Below are positions 24,701 to 37,800 of a stretch of 64,000 nt of DNA, piece by piece. The DNA is from Okapia johnstoni (Eukaryota; Chordata; Mammalia; Artiodactyla; Giraffidae), in contig CM044316.1 of assembly GCA_024291935.2 (NCBI GenBank), forward strand, positions 4,270,501 through 4,334,500, in the 5' to 3' direction. The notes under the pieces were generated by a model. It made no database searches, was not told where the DNA came from, and worked only from the letters and a program-made list of their open reading frames with translations. The translations under genes and the position numbers were made by a program. Numbering within the stretch: position 1 is the stretch's first letter; each line of letters opens with the position of its first letter.

Positions 24701-27700
24701 TGGGGCTCCAAGCACAGCCAGGTCTGCCCAAGTGACCCTGACACTTTTATTTTCTTCTTTGTCATAAAAGAGAATGGCGGGACCTAGGGGACCAGCATAG
24801 AGCTGTAAACTGCAAGCTCTGGGGGTGCTCCTTCTGGCAGTTCTGGGACTCCCTTTTAAACATCAGCCCCCTTCCCCATATGGGCCAGGGGTTTTGATGA
24901 AGTTAGTTAATAAGGCTCTAAGCCCACTTCTGAGACTGGGGACCCCGCAAGTGCCCGTTGATCTGCTTGTGGCCAGCAGGTGGCACTCTTACTGGGCAAG
25001 TGGGGCTGGATGAGGCTTCCTCTTGGGCTTGGTGAGAGCTTGGGGCTGTTGGCCGTGGGCCATCCATGGGTGTCCGTGTGCTCACTCAGGAACGTGGCGT
25101 CAGCTCCAGGCAGTGGGACACATGACCACCCCTCACCCCTTCCCGTCCCTGACACCTCACTCTTACTGTAGGCAAGAAGGTTCAGTTTCGGAAACCGGCC
25201 CCAGGGGCAGTGGATGCTGTGCCCTCCCGGAAGCGGGCAACCCCTATCAACCCGGCCAGCGCCATCAAGAAGTCCAGTGCTGGCAGCGTTAGCGGGGGCA
25301 GTGGGGTGTCTCAGAGGCCCTTTCGGGACCGCGTGCTCCACCTGCTGGCGCTGAGGCCTTACCGGAAGGCCGAGCTGCTGCTGCGGCTGCAGAAGGACGG
25401 CCTGGCGCAGGCGGACAAGGACGCCCTGGACGGCCTCCTCCAGCAGGTGCGTGCTGCCTGGGGCGGGGCATGGGGCACTGTTCACTGTCCAGGGCTCGTC
25501 TCCTCACAACTTTAGGCTCGCAGGCAATGGGCGTAGCATGGGGGATCCAAGACTTCAGATGCACAAGGTTTTTGGAATTGAATGAAGCCTGGGGAATCCG
25601 CAAGCACAAGTTAGCAAAAACTCAGGCTTCATATCAGGTGGGTCTCCTTGTGGCTTATCAGTTGTGGCTCTAGGCGACGGGCTTCATGTCTGGACCCTCA
25701 GGCTTCTGTCTGTGGCTGGGGCGTGAATGCAGCACCTTTCTTTGGGGTCAAGAGCTAATCAGGCAGGATCGTGGGGCAAGCAGGCAGAGCCTGCTGTTAA
25801 ACAGCCAGGGCTTTGGAGCAACAGCAGTGGTCCCAGAGCCTTCCTGGACCAGTGCCCTGGAGGAGGCAGTTCACAGACTACTGAGAAGGTGAGTGGCTCG
25901 CTCCGGATTCACCACCTTAGCTGGGCCACGTGGATGCCGCCTCACCATGAAGTGGCAACAGGCCACCTCAGAGCACCGCTGCTGCAAGGGTGGCACAGCC
26001 AATGGCAGTCATGCCAGGGTTATGGGAGGAGCTGTGGCCCTGCCTCAGACACTCTGGGCTCGTGGGTGCTGCCTCCTGTGGTAGAAAGTTGGCGCCATGA
26101 ACCATCTGGAGCTGTGTCTGAGGAATTTCCGAGAATTTCTGAGAATTTCCGATAGACCGAGTTCTCCCGCGGGTGTCCTGCTGCCCCCTGCCCCTCCCTG
26201 GGTGCAGTCCGAGGCTGCCGTGAGCACACAGCACCTTTGGCAGGAGGATGTCGGCATGGCTCGTGTCCTCCCGTGCGCGGACTGGCATCCCTGTGTCATC
26301 ACTGCCCCCCAGCGAGTCCAGGGCACAGGGCAGGGGTGACAAGGGAAGAGGGGCCTCGGTGACCAGCCCCTGCACTCTGAGCACAAGTGCTGATCTGGGG
26401 CTGGGCCCGCCCACAGGGCAGGTGCCTCCCCTCCCCTTCCCGTGGAGAAGCCCCCTGTGTCCTGAGGGCTGAGATGCTCCCCGGAGCTTTCGTTCCTGTC
26501 AGGGGCTCTTCTGTGTACTCACTGGGTGCCTTTGTGCAAACTTGGCCTCCTGAGCCGCTGCCCCCCACGTGGAGGTTGTGCTGGCAAGGACTGAGTAGCA
26601 CTATTTCTCCCAGCAAGCTCAGGAGTCGGCTTGGGGCCTAGAGAAGACAGATACAGTACTCAGTAGTCCAGAAGTTTTCTTTGGGGCTTGCTAAAGCATC
26701 CAGAAAGCTCTGGAACCAGGAAGGACGTTTCCCAGGGTGCTCATTTCCTTGGAAAGTCAGACGTGTTGCCTCACCCTTGGGAAATTGGGGGAAGCACACG
26801 GAAGGCCCTTTCCCTGGGCTGGGGGCCACCCTGGGCTGCTGCCTCCTGCAGCATAGGGTGACAGAGGCAGGGCTCAGGGACCTGGGTAGGGTTGTCAGCC
26901 GTGAGCCGAGACTGAGGGCAGGGGTGACAGCCATGCCTGCCCCGGCCAGTGCCTGGAGCCCGAATCACCGTCCAGCCAGGTCCTTAGCCCCTGGGGTAGC
27001 GTTCTGGAAAATGCCCTTGCTCCTGCTCTCCAGTCTTGTTCTGTTCGGTCCCAGAGTAAAAAAGCAGCACATGCAGGATGTAAACCTTGGCTGACCCAGC
27101 ATTTGATTGCACCTGAGATTTACCCACTGAGTGACCCTTAGACGCGACAGGAGCAGCAGGCCTAGTGCTGTGGAGAGAGGGGGCTGCTGGTGCTGACCTG
27201 GGTCTGCCTGGGGCACCTGCTGCGTTTTTAACCACCAGGGTGTTCTCATCACTCCTGGTCCTTTCCTGGGACCAGAGAGGCATCATGCTAGGTGCCAGCT
27301 TCCCCAGTCAATTTGGGTTTGGCAGCTCCCCGAGGTGGCCCAGGTGGTGTCTTGCGCTAGAGCATCCTGGGTGCCTGCTCTGATGTCTCCCATTCTCTGA
27401 TTTCCTGTCCCATCTGCCTTGAGCTTCTGTGTTTGCTACTGGATTTATTCTCCCCAGCAATTGTGGGAGGGGGCACTGGGACCCCACCAGCTTGAGGATA
27501 AGAAGGTATAGGGGGCTACACCTCACTGAGGATGCTTATTTCCCAGCCCCTCCCACCCCACACCCCACACCCAGTGACCAGGGACTCTGATGAGCAGCAC
27601 TGACGAAGCCGCACTGTGCAAAGACACCTCCTCTTTTACTTTTGTGAAAACATCCAAAGAGAAGATTTGAGGCATTCTACCTTCCTGGTGGGAGCGTGGA

Positions 27701-28847
27701 TGGGTGGGTGGCTCTTCTGGAGCGCATTTTAGCAAAGCGAATCAGAAGCCATAAAAATATTCAGAGCCTTTGACCCACTAATCCCACTTCTGGGAAGCTA
27801 GCCGAAGAAAACCGTCACCATCATGGAAAAACCTGCACAAGTGACATCTGTTTATGCTCTAGAGACTCTGGAAACGGAGTCCGTGTCCAACAAAGGAGAG
27901 AGGAGTGAGTGAATCACAGCGCAGCCTCTTGGTGGAATATTACTCAACCATTAAAAAATGCTCTTTGTGGAAACCGCCGTGACGTGGAGAATAAATTCAT
28001 AGTCTCAGTTGTAGTGAAAAACAGCAGCTGCTGTGCCAACCACACAGCTCCGCATGCGTGTTCTGGAGACCATGGCGCCTGATGAGACACTCAGGAAAGT
28101 GCCCTCTTCGGGTCAGGGGCCTGAATTCCATCAAGTGCGTTAAGGCAAATGTTCTAAATCCATCTTTGCAGAGTCTTGAAGACAAACTCAGCTTGTGTTA
28201 ACCAGAAGCAGCAGGGCTGGCTGGTTGCAGGGAAGGTGGGCTTAGCTTGGGCCCTGAAGGCACTCCTCCCCCAGCTCCCTCAGCTCGGCTAACTCTGCCA
28301 CAGGAGCTGTGAGTTTGAGAGTGTGTATCTTAGTCCATAGGCTGCTGTCATAGAACACCATGGACTGGGTGGGTTAGACACCACAGACCCATCGCACAGC
28401 TTTGGAGACTGGGAGGTCCAAGATCAGGGCACCGGGAGATTGGGTGTCTGGTGAGGGCCTGCGTTCTGCCTTCTCATGGTCATCCAGGGGAGAGGAGTGA
28501 GGAAACTCTGGATTCTCTTTTATAAAGACACTTGGGCTTCTCTGGTGGCTCAGGGATAAAGACTCCGCCTGCCTGTCCAGAAGATGCGGGTTCAATCCCT
28601 GATCCAGGAAGATCCCACATGCTGCAGAGCAGCTAAGCCCATGTGCCACTACTGTTGAGCCTGTGCTCTGGCACCTGGAAGCCATGACTGCTGAGCCCAT
28701 GCACCGCGACTGCTGAAGCCCGAGAGCCCTAGAGCCTGTGCTCTGCGACAGAAGCCACCACATGAGAAGCCCGCATGCTGCAGCTAGAGAGTAGCTCCCA
28801 ACTTGCCACATCTGGAGAAAACTCACAGCAACAAAGACCCAGCACAG

Positions 28848-28878
<31 letters not shown>

Positions 28879-31800
28879 CAAAAGACACTCCCTCATGGGG
28901 GCTCCACCCTCATGACCTCATCACCTCCCAAAGGCCTCACCTCCTAATACCATCACCTTAGGTTAGCAGGGGGTAAGATTTAACATGGATTTGTGGAAGA
29001 CAAAAATGGTTCAATGCATAGCAGGGGGATGGGCTGCTGATGGAGTCTTGGGAGTGTAGATGGCAGCGACCCCTTGTGGAGCCAGCCTGGCCTCCAGCAG
29101 CATCTGGGCCTGCTGCTCTGACCCTTCTGCACCCCAAGGGCCACTGTCCTGGCCTGCAGAGGAGTTGGGGGGCCAAGAGTTGGCTTGGGACAGAGTGTGC
29201 TGTCCTCTTTCCCCTTTAATGTCTGTCTCTGCCTCTCCCTGCACCACCCCCCAAAATGCTTTCAAGATTATCTCTCTCTCGGGCTATACATGAGGTGACC
29301 CTGGCTCTACCTTGCAGGTGGCCAATGTGAATGCCAAGGATGGCACTTGCACACTGAAGGACTGTGTGTACAAGGATGTGCAGAAGGACTGGCCCGGCTA
29401 CTCGGAGGGAGACCAGCAGTTGCTGAAGCGGATGCTCATCCGGTAACATGGATGCCCCATCCATGAATGAGTCCCCATCCCCTGGGCCTGGGGCACATCT
29501 CATCTCCAGGAGGCTGGGGCGGCCTCCTGTGGCTCCACAGCCCACAGGGCCCGCAGGCAGGATGGAGGGGTGTGTAGAGACTGCCTGGGTAGCCCACCGT
29601 AGCCTCCTGTAGGGAAAAGGCGAGCCTTGCTGAGTGGGGTGGAGGGCATGAGTCTCTGTGTTGAACATCAGAACTTCAGGACAGAAGGCCCCAAAGCAGC
29701 CATTCCTGCTGCCCCTCCTTCCCCTCCTATCAAGCTCCTTCTGAAATCTGCACGTCCCCACAGGCTACTGCTGCAGGCCTCCTCTTTCTTAAAAAGTCTC
29801 AAGGACTGGAAGCAGAGAGGAACAAAGCAAAACAAACCTCCCCACAGACACTATTAAGCAGCATTAATTAAATGCATCCCCTCTCAGGTTAATGGGGACC
29901 CGAAGTCAGGAGTAGCCAAGGTGGCTCTGGGGAGAAGTGGTTAAGTCAGCCCCTATCTAAGGCAAGCAGTTAATGATTTCCTTCTCAATTGATGCCTGGG
30001 AGCCCCGGCTGTGAAGCGCCCTTCAGAGCAGCCTGAGATGCTAATTAGTCCTTAAGTGGTTTCTCAGGGACTTGGAGCAATTTATGAAGGTTGTTGTTTT
30101 TTTTTTTAAGTTGTTTAAAGCAGTAACTGCATCTGGAAATCAGAGCCAAGTTGGGGCCACTCTAGGTAAACCATGAGTTCCTCCTTGGCCCTGCAAGGTG
30201 CTCACCTGCTGTTCTGGGGTCACTCTTCGGGCTCTTTAGAAGCCTTTAGGTGCTCAGGGAGGCTGAGAGGGGATGGTTCCGGCAGAAGACGCCCCCCTCC
30301 CCTCTCTGGGCATCCTCTGCTTCCCCAGCCAAGCACGCCTCAGACACTGCCACCTCCTGCAGGCGTTTGCATCGGCAGTAAAGAATCTGCTGGCAATGCC
30401 GGAGACGCAGGTTCAGTTCCTGGGTTGGGAAGATCCCCTGGAGGAGGGCATGGCAACCCAGTCCAATATCCTTGCCTGGAGAATCAAATGGACTCTAGTG
30501 GCAGGCTATAGGGCATGACGTTGCAAAGAGTCGGACATGACTGAAGCAATAGAGCATGCATGCATGCATGGTAGTAGTGTTGGAATAGTAAGTTACACCC
30601 ACCTGAGTGCTTTGAGGTGGCAAGGGGCACCTTTTCCTTCAGAGCCTCTCACTGCCCGCTGATCTCAGGCCCCAAGGCCTTGGCCTCCCAGAGCTCTCCG
30701 GGAGGGGAATGGCCGGGAGCAAGCAGCCTATGGGCAGTCTGCCCATGGGTGGGTGTGGGCCCTAGGAAACTGGGCTGAATATTGAGAGGTATCAGGTGGG
30801 AGGTTTCTCAGGCTCTTGACTCCCAGAGCTCAGGGCCACGCCAAGCTCTCCTCTCCTCCCTCATGTTTGCCCTGGGCTGTCTTGGCACTCCTCTCTCGGG
30901 CTGCGTGGGCCAGCTGGGAGGGTGGCCTGGCCGGATGCCTCTCCAGAAGCTGACAGCATCTGCTGCTCTTGGGAGCTTGACCTGATTGGTGGGCAGAGGT
31001 CAGGGTTAGTATCACTGATACCCGCAACTCAGCGCTGCTCTGCACAGCTTTTTTTTTTTCATGTTTAGGTTGCTCCCTCCCTGAAGAAAGCCCTCCTTAC
31101 AACTGCTCTTCATGCCATGGGTCTCATGGCAAGGAGAAATGAGGTCTTAGGGTGTTTCTGTTGTTGCAGGCTGGGTGTGGGGGCTAGTGTCTCCCCAGGG
31201 GCTGCAGCCCTCCTTATCCTACAGCTTGTTCTAAACTTGTACCTGAGTTGAGCACACTTGTGCTTCCGGGGCTTGCCTGGGCCCCCACTGCTTTCCTCTG
31301 CACAGACAGGCTCTTGGACTTCTCGTTGCGGAGGCTGCTCTTGTTGCGGAGCACCGACTCAAGGGGGTGCGCGCTTCACTAGTGGCAGCACTCGGGCTCT
31401 GGAGCACGGGCCCAGTGGTTGTGACACATGGACCTAGTTGCTCCTCAGCATGTGATATCTTCCCGCACCAGGGAGCAAACCTGTGTCCGCTGCGTTGGCA
31501 GGTGGATTCTTAACCACTGGACCACCAGGGGAGCCCTCAGCTGTTTATTTGGATGCTTCCTCCATGCTTTCAGTCCCCATGTGTAGCTGCTCAGGCCCGG
31601 CCTGTCCCAGGGAGAGTCTGGATGTCCCAGTGCAGGATGAGGCCTGGACCTCCCGTGGCCTTGAAATCAGTCTTCCAACCTGCCCTGTCCTGGCCTCCCC
31701 TCCCCCAGGGCACAGCCTAGACATCCCGAGCCTTGGTCCATCTCACAGGCGGTGGGTGCACTTTCCCTGTAGTTGGTAACCTGCTTGGCCAAGTGCTCAG

Positions 31801-34800
31801 CCTTCTGTGTCCTTCACATCCAGCCACAAGCTCCCTCTGGTAGTCTCATGGCCTTTCATCACTTTCAAGGGACCAGGGCTTCCACAGGGAGCTGCCTCCC
31901 TCCCTCGCAGGTCCTCCTGTTTCCAGGTCTGTGATTCTGCCCTGATGCTGAAGGGACCCAGCTCTTGGAGTGTCTCTCCGAGGAGAAGGCTTTGGGACGT
32001 CGTCTGCTACAGCTCCACACCTGGCTGGCCAGCACACTAGTCGGCAGTTGGCCAGATCTAGTCTTCTAGATGGGCAAGCGCTTTCCCTCCACATTGAAGG
32101 TCTGGCCAAGGAAGCCTCGTCAGTTCCCTCCCTGGCCTGTGTGTGTCCCTGTGGTCACAGGATAGTCTAGAGGGTGCCCTGGGGCCAGGGCGCCAGTGGC
32201 CCTGGCAGTCTGAATGCTTGCCTCATCCTCTTGCATTCTCTGTGCGGTTGTGAGAGGCCTCAGTGTCCTCCAGCGGGCTTCCTCTAAGTCTGCCCTTGGG
32301 GGCCATGCTCCTACACCATTCACCATTGTCCTCCTGGTTGTTTATTTTTATTTCTTCTACTTTGGGGAGATTTCTTCAGCTTCTCCCATCTGTCTCTCTT
32401 TTTGCCATCATTTCTAGTTCCCAAGGTGCAACCACCACCTCCATCTAGTTCCAAACCATTTACCACCCCCACCCCCCGAAAAACCAACAACCTGCATTAG
32501 CAGTCACTCCCCATCCCCGCTCCCCCAGCCCCTGGCAAGCACTAATCTGCTTCCTGTCTCGCTGGGTTTGCCTGTTCCTGGACGCTTCTTACAAACGGGA
32601 TTATGTGGCCTTTTGTTTCTGGCTTCTTTCGCTCAGGATTATGTTTTCAAGGTTTCTCCACATGGTAGCCTGTAGCAGAGCTTCGTTCTTTTCTATGGCC
32701 AGGTTCTTGGTTCTTTTCTGTAGTCTGTGTGAGTTTTTGCTTATTCATTTTTCTGTCAGTGGACATGTGAACTGTTTCCACCTTTTCGTGATTGTGTACA
32801 GTGATGAAGTGAACATTTGTGTACGAGGACATTAATATAACTGACACAGATTTTCAGTTCTCTCAAATCTGCCCTGAGGAGTGTAATTGCTGGGCCATAT
32901 GGTAATCCTGTTTTTAACTTTCTGAAGAACTGCCAAACTCTTTTTCTCAGTGGTTGCCCCATTTTACATTCCCACCAGCAGTGCCCAATTCCAGTTTTTC
33001 CACAGCCTCACCAACACTTGTTACATTTTCTTTCTTTTTATTTTTTAAATTCTAGCCGGTGTGAAGTGGTATTTTATAGTGATGTCGATTTGAGTTTCCC
33101 TGGATGAGCAATGAATGATGTTGAGCATCTCTTCATGCAGTTATTGGCTGTTTGTATATTTTCTTTGGAGAGATGTGTATTTCAGGTCTTCGTCTTTCTG
33201 AGGCTATTAAGGCCGCTGTGTTTCTGGTGGATTTAACATTTTCATTCTTTTCGAGTCTCTCTTTCCTTTCTCTTTTAAAGTTAACGTGTTTGTGGCTGCG
33301 CTGGGTCTGCGTTGCTGTGCTCGGGCTTCTCATTGATTGCGGCGGCCTGTCCTGTCGTGGAGCTCGGGCTCTGGGGCTCAGGCTTCAGTCATTGTGGCCT
33401 GCGAGCTCAGTAGTTGCGGCACATGGGCTTGGTTGCTCTCTTTCCTTTCAAATGCATAGTCTTGTCTGCTTCAGGGCCTGGCATTCGTTGCCTGGAAGCC
33501 GGGGTGCTGCCTCTACAGAACTTTCCTGTTGGCAGTTCAGCCTCCCTGGTAGCCCTGAGGCATCTCTGGGTCCCTCCACAGGCCCCTCTGTTTCCTCTCC
33601 TCTGGAGGCCATGTTTCTGTCCGTCCTGTGTGGCCGGAGCAGCCTCCTGGCCTCCTGGGGAAGGCCTGGGCTCCTTCACCCCGAACATGCTGGGGGCTCC
33701 CTTTGCAGCTGCCCCCAGCAGGCCAGGCCTCAGAGCAGGGCTGCTGGGAACAGCCTGGCAGGTGCCTCCACCAAGGTCTCAGAGGCACCCACTCCAGGCT
33801 CTGCACCCCAGGGCTCAGTTTTCTTGGCTCCTCCAGGACAGTCACCACTCGTGCTTCTGCTTTCCGTGCTAAGTAGCATTTCTGTCTTTTTTCCCTTTCT
33901 CTTTTATGCCTTTTTAGTGGGGACTTGAGAGAGAATGGACGTGAACACCTGATTCTCTGTCTTTGACTGAAAGTTCTGGTTGCTTCCACAGGGCTGGACA
34001 GTAGACTTGCCCCACCCACTCCCGGGACCTTCCTTTCGGCTCTCCTTGCGTTTCAGGCCACTGTGGAGAGGGCAGCCGCCGGAGTCTGGAGTGCAGCTGA
34101 GGGCCAGGGAGTTGCTCTGCTGGTCACTGGTTGGAGCAGCAGACATAGCCCTGGACCTCAGCTCAGCTTCCTGCAGGTCGTGGTGGGGCCAGCTGGATGC
34201 CTGGCCTCTCCTGAGACTCTCAGCCTCTAGGAGTTCAAGAGGCCAACCCCACCCAGCCGGGGTGACTATCAGGGCCTCCAGCTTTCTGTCAAGCGTCAGG
34301 GTGTTTCTTCTCTCGTCCCTGGCTGCGCTGTTGAGCTCAGATTCCGGTGGTCTGGTGGCTGCCCCTGCCATCCCTTGAGGTCCTGGGGCCGGGCTCCCAG
34401 GAAGATGGGAGCTGAATCTGGGCGGGGGCGGGTCCTCCCAGCTCAGAGCAGGGCATCTCAGTCCTCTTTTGCATTCTGTTTCTGCAGTGAGCATTGTTAT
34501 TGGGATGACAGTTCTTTATAAAAGTAAGGACCAAATGAAATGTTTTTTAAAAAAGGGCCAACACCCCATGTCTGTAGCTCCCATGGGGACACAGCCTGGA
34601 CCCTGAGTGTGCGGTCAGTTTTGCACAGGGGGTCCTTGGTCTCCATGGTCATGGAAGTCGAGATGAGTGTCTAGGCACAGGGCATCCAGTGTGGCCGGCC
34701 TCTTGGCAGCGAGGCTGAGGCCGTGGCCACAGAGCAGCTGTGGGTGGACCCAGGGCAGGGCGCTCAGACTGCTGCCTGCCCGCCAGGTGTGCCCGCCACA

Positions 34801-37800
34801 CCCAGCCCTGCCCTGCTTCAGCCGGGAGTCAGGCCCTCCCCGGCACCCTGGGTGCAAGTGGGACAGCGTGGTGTCAGTGCAGAGGTGGGCCGGCCTGGGT
34901 GCGCCTCGAAGGGCACTGCTTCAGGACCCTCCAACGTGCCTTGCTTCTCCTCTGCAGGAAACTGTGCCAGCCGCAGAGCACAGGTGGCCTCCCTGGGGAC
35001 CTTGCTGCCAACAGTCCTCCAGGCGAGCACGGGAGCTCAGCCTCGCCCCCTCAGGTAGGAGCAGGTTAGGGGGAGGGTGGGGGGGTTTCAGCAGAGGCAG
35101 TGGGCCTGACCTTGCTTGTTGGGGAGCCTGTTGGGCCTCTGACTCGGGGCTGGCGAGTTTTCTTGAATGAGTAAGCAGCTCACTGGGGGCTGGGTCCCAG
35201 GCCTGGAACCTGGATCTGGTTCCTTGGGTTACCTCTCGGGGTAGTGTGGCTGAGGGCGCGCGGGCCACTGGCCACTCTGAGCCTTGTGCTTCCTCTGTAT
35301 AGTGGAGGCCTCTGACTCTCAGGGCTGTGGTAAAAATCACTTGTGTCCCCCAGTGGGACCTGCAGACAGTGGCCACTGCTGTCTTAGTGGCTGGGAGGGG
35401 CATGCAGGGAGGGCCCCGCTGTCGGGGGCTTCATCTTCAGCAGTGGGGTCCCTCACCGTTGTTGGAGCTGTTTGGTGAAAGCTGTCTCCTCCCCACGAGT
35501 GCTCTGACCAGTGAGCCCATGTCTCCGTCCCCTGCTTGGCTGGCCGCTCTCCTCCTCGCTCTTCCTCTCCCTGGAGGCATCCGGCCTAGGTCCTGAAGCC
35601 TCCCAGCGCACCCTGTGTCCGGGGCGTGGTGGACAGGGCCTCATTTCGTTCTTGTCCATACTGCTGCACCCTGGGCCCGGGCCGTCTGGTCTGATACTGG
35701 CTCCATTCCTCTGCTCTGGCCTTACCTTCCGGACCTCAGTCTTCTCCTTTGTGAGATGGGGATGAAGCCTACACCATGTGACGAGTGCCATGGGGATCCA
35801 AGGGTCCTGGGGAGGATGGTCCTGGCCTGTGGGGCCTTCCCTGTGTCACTCAGACTGGGCTCCGTTGCTCTTCCTGTCATCAAGGGGAGATGCCGAGCAC
35901 AGTAATGTTTTAGACCAGTTCCCAGGGGTGGCTCTTAACGGCTGAAGCAGGACCACTAATGACCCAGCTGCCCCTTCTCTGCTCTGGTGGCCTGTGGCCC
36001 AGCCAGGTCCCTGGGCAGGCAGGCCCCATGAGCTCCGGGCTTCATGGGCCTGGTGTGGTGTTCGCGCGCCCCCTTGTGGTCAGAGTGGCCCCTGCCAGTG
36101 GGCGCTGGTTTCCTCAGGGCCTGTGGTAGGGGATATTGGTCAGCTCAAATTTGGCCTGTTGCCGTCCAGCCTCTCCCTAGGGGACCCAGTGACTCCAGCC
36201 ACAGGCTCACTTCTGAAATTATCTCCTTTCCTTCACAGAAGCGGCCGCAGCCTCCCGATTTCATTGACCCTCTGGCCAACAAGAAACCCAGGATATCGCA
36301 CTTCACCCAGAGATCTCAGCCCACAGTCAATGGGAAGTTGAGCGCGACCCACGGCCGCGAGGCCCTGCTGCCCACCCCGGGCCCGCTGGCTGGTACGGAC
36401 ACACACCTGCCCTTGCGACTGGAGCCGCCACGGGCCCACGACCCCTTGGCCGATGTCAGCAACGACCTGGGCCACAGCGGCCGGGACTGTGAGCGTGGGG
36501 AAGTGGCCGCCCCAGCCCCTACTGAGCGCCTCAGCATGCCCCTGCTGACGGACTGTGCCCAGCCCAGCAGGCCCCACAGTGGCTCCTTGCACGGCAAATC
36601 CAAGAAGAAATCCAAGAAGCACAAAGACAAGGAGAGGGCAGCTGAGGACAGGCCCCGGGACCGGCCACTCAACCAGATGCCAGGCCCCCTTGGAGCCCCT
36701 CCAGTTGCCCCACCAGTCGCCCCGGGTAGGTGTCAAGAGGTCGAGGGGCAGAGGGCTCTGCAGAAGAAGGGTCACTGGGAGCCTGAGCACTGGCCCTGTG
36801 CCCATGCACCCTCACTCACAGGATGCCGAGAGGGCCGCCTCCTGAGTCCCCACTTCGGCCCACCCCACTCATTAAGGCCCTCTGTGTCCTCGCACTGGCT
36901 TGCGTGACTGCCCTGGAGGTGTTGTTCTCGAAGCCACCTACAGTCATGTGTGTGCCAGGCCAGCCCTGGGGACCAGGGACACGGAGCCTGATGGACCTGC
37001 GGCTCACGGGAGGGGATATTTCACAGGGAGAGGAACAATTCCAGGGCCCGGTTCTGGCTGCAGGGAGAGCCCAGACGCAGAGAGCACACACAGGGGTCTG
37101 GGGCTCAGGGATGGCTCTGGGGGGACAGGACTGGGTGGATGGGGGATCCCTGGATCACTGTGGACCTGCTGAGCAAACATTTGAGCCTGCAGAGAGAGGG
37201 TCTGAGAGGTGGGTCCAGGAGGAGGTGGGAGACTGTCTAGTGAACAACAAGCGGTAAGAGCCAGAACAAGGTCTCGCACTTGCAGCCTGTAGGGAAGCTG
37301 GCAGTCGAGAGACCCTCAGTGGGATGAGGGATGTGAGGCTGCCGTGACTGTGTGCTGACCAGGGAAACTTGAGGGCCTGGGGCACTGGGGAGGCTCATAG
37401 GGGCGGAGTCCTCACCCCCAGAGCCTCCCTACTCCAGTTATAGCCCCAGGCATCTGAGCTGAGCGCCCCTTGTGGCTACTGTCAACCCCAGAATAACTCT
37501 GGAGGCTGCAGACGGGAAATTGGTTTTTTTAGGGTCTTAAGAATGACCATTCGGGAGACATAGGTTCAGGTGACCATGAGAGAGAGTTCTCAGGAAGGGC
37601 AAGAGTTGAGTTTATGAAGACCAAAAGCCTTGAGTTTGTTAAAGGTTTCTGGTGAGAATGGTTTAACTCTGACGCAAGTCAGACAAGTCAGAAAATATTT
37701 GTTTTCGGTTAGGGGTCCAGTAAGTCGACCGTATCACGCGTGGTTTGAGGGTGGGGGTCTGATAAGTAGATCAGCTGTCACGAGTTCCTGGCAGATGACT

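Larger units (their letters stand above)
25447..29317 (+). other. ELL: ELL intron 5
   Basis: 3.9 kb. The first 2.1 kb shows nothing recognisable. The distal part carries an L1 relic and an old repeat split by a SINE with a 30-base C run. Confidence 0.8.
29443..34957 (+). other. ELL: ELL intron 6
   Basis: 5.5 kb containing a Bov-tA SINE, two reverse-oriented tRNA-Glu SINEs and an L1 relic. Unique-looking stretches lie at 29450-30370, 30575-31315 and 33440-34955. No additional exon was recognised. Confidence 0.8.

Noticed and set aside
33152..33928. 258-codon plus-strand open frame in ELL intron 6
   Set aside because: It starts inside an L1 relic, runs through a reverse SINE and into GC-rich intron. 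No recognisable domain, and no splice or start context.
36044..36907. 287-codon plus-strand frame
   Set aside because: It is ELL exon 8 read through both flanking introns; only 36239-36725 is exon.
37462..37476. Additional CTCF-like sequence GAGCGCCCCTTGTGGCTA
   Set aside because: It lacks one base of the core G run, which breaks the consensus spacing.
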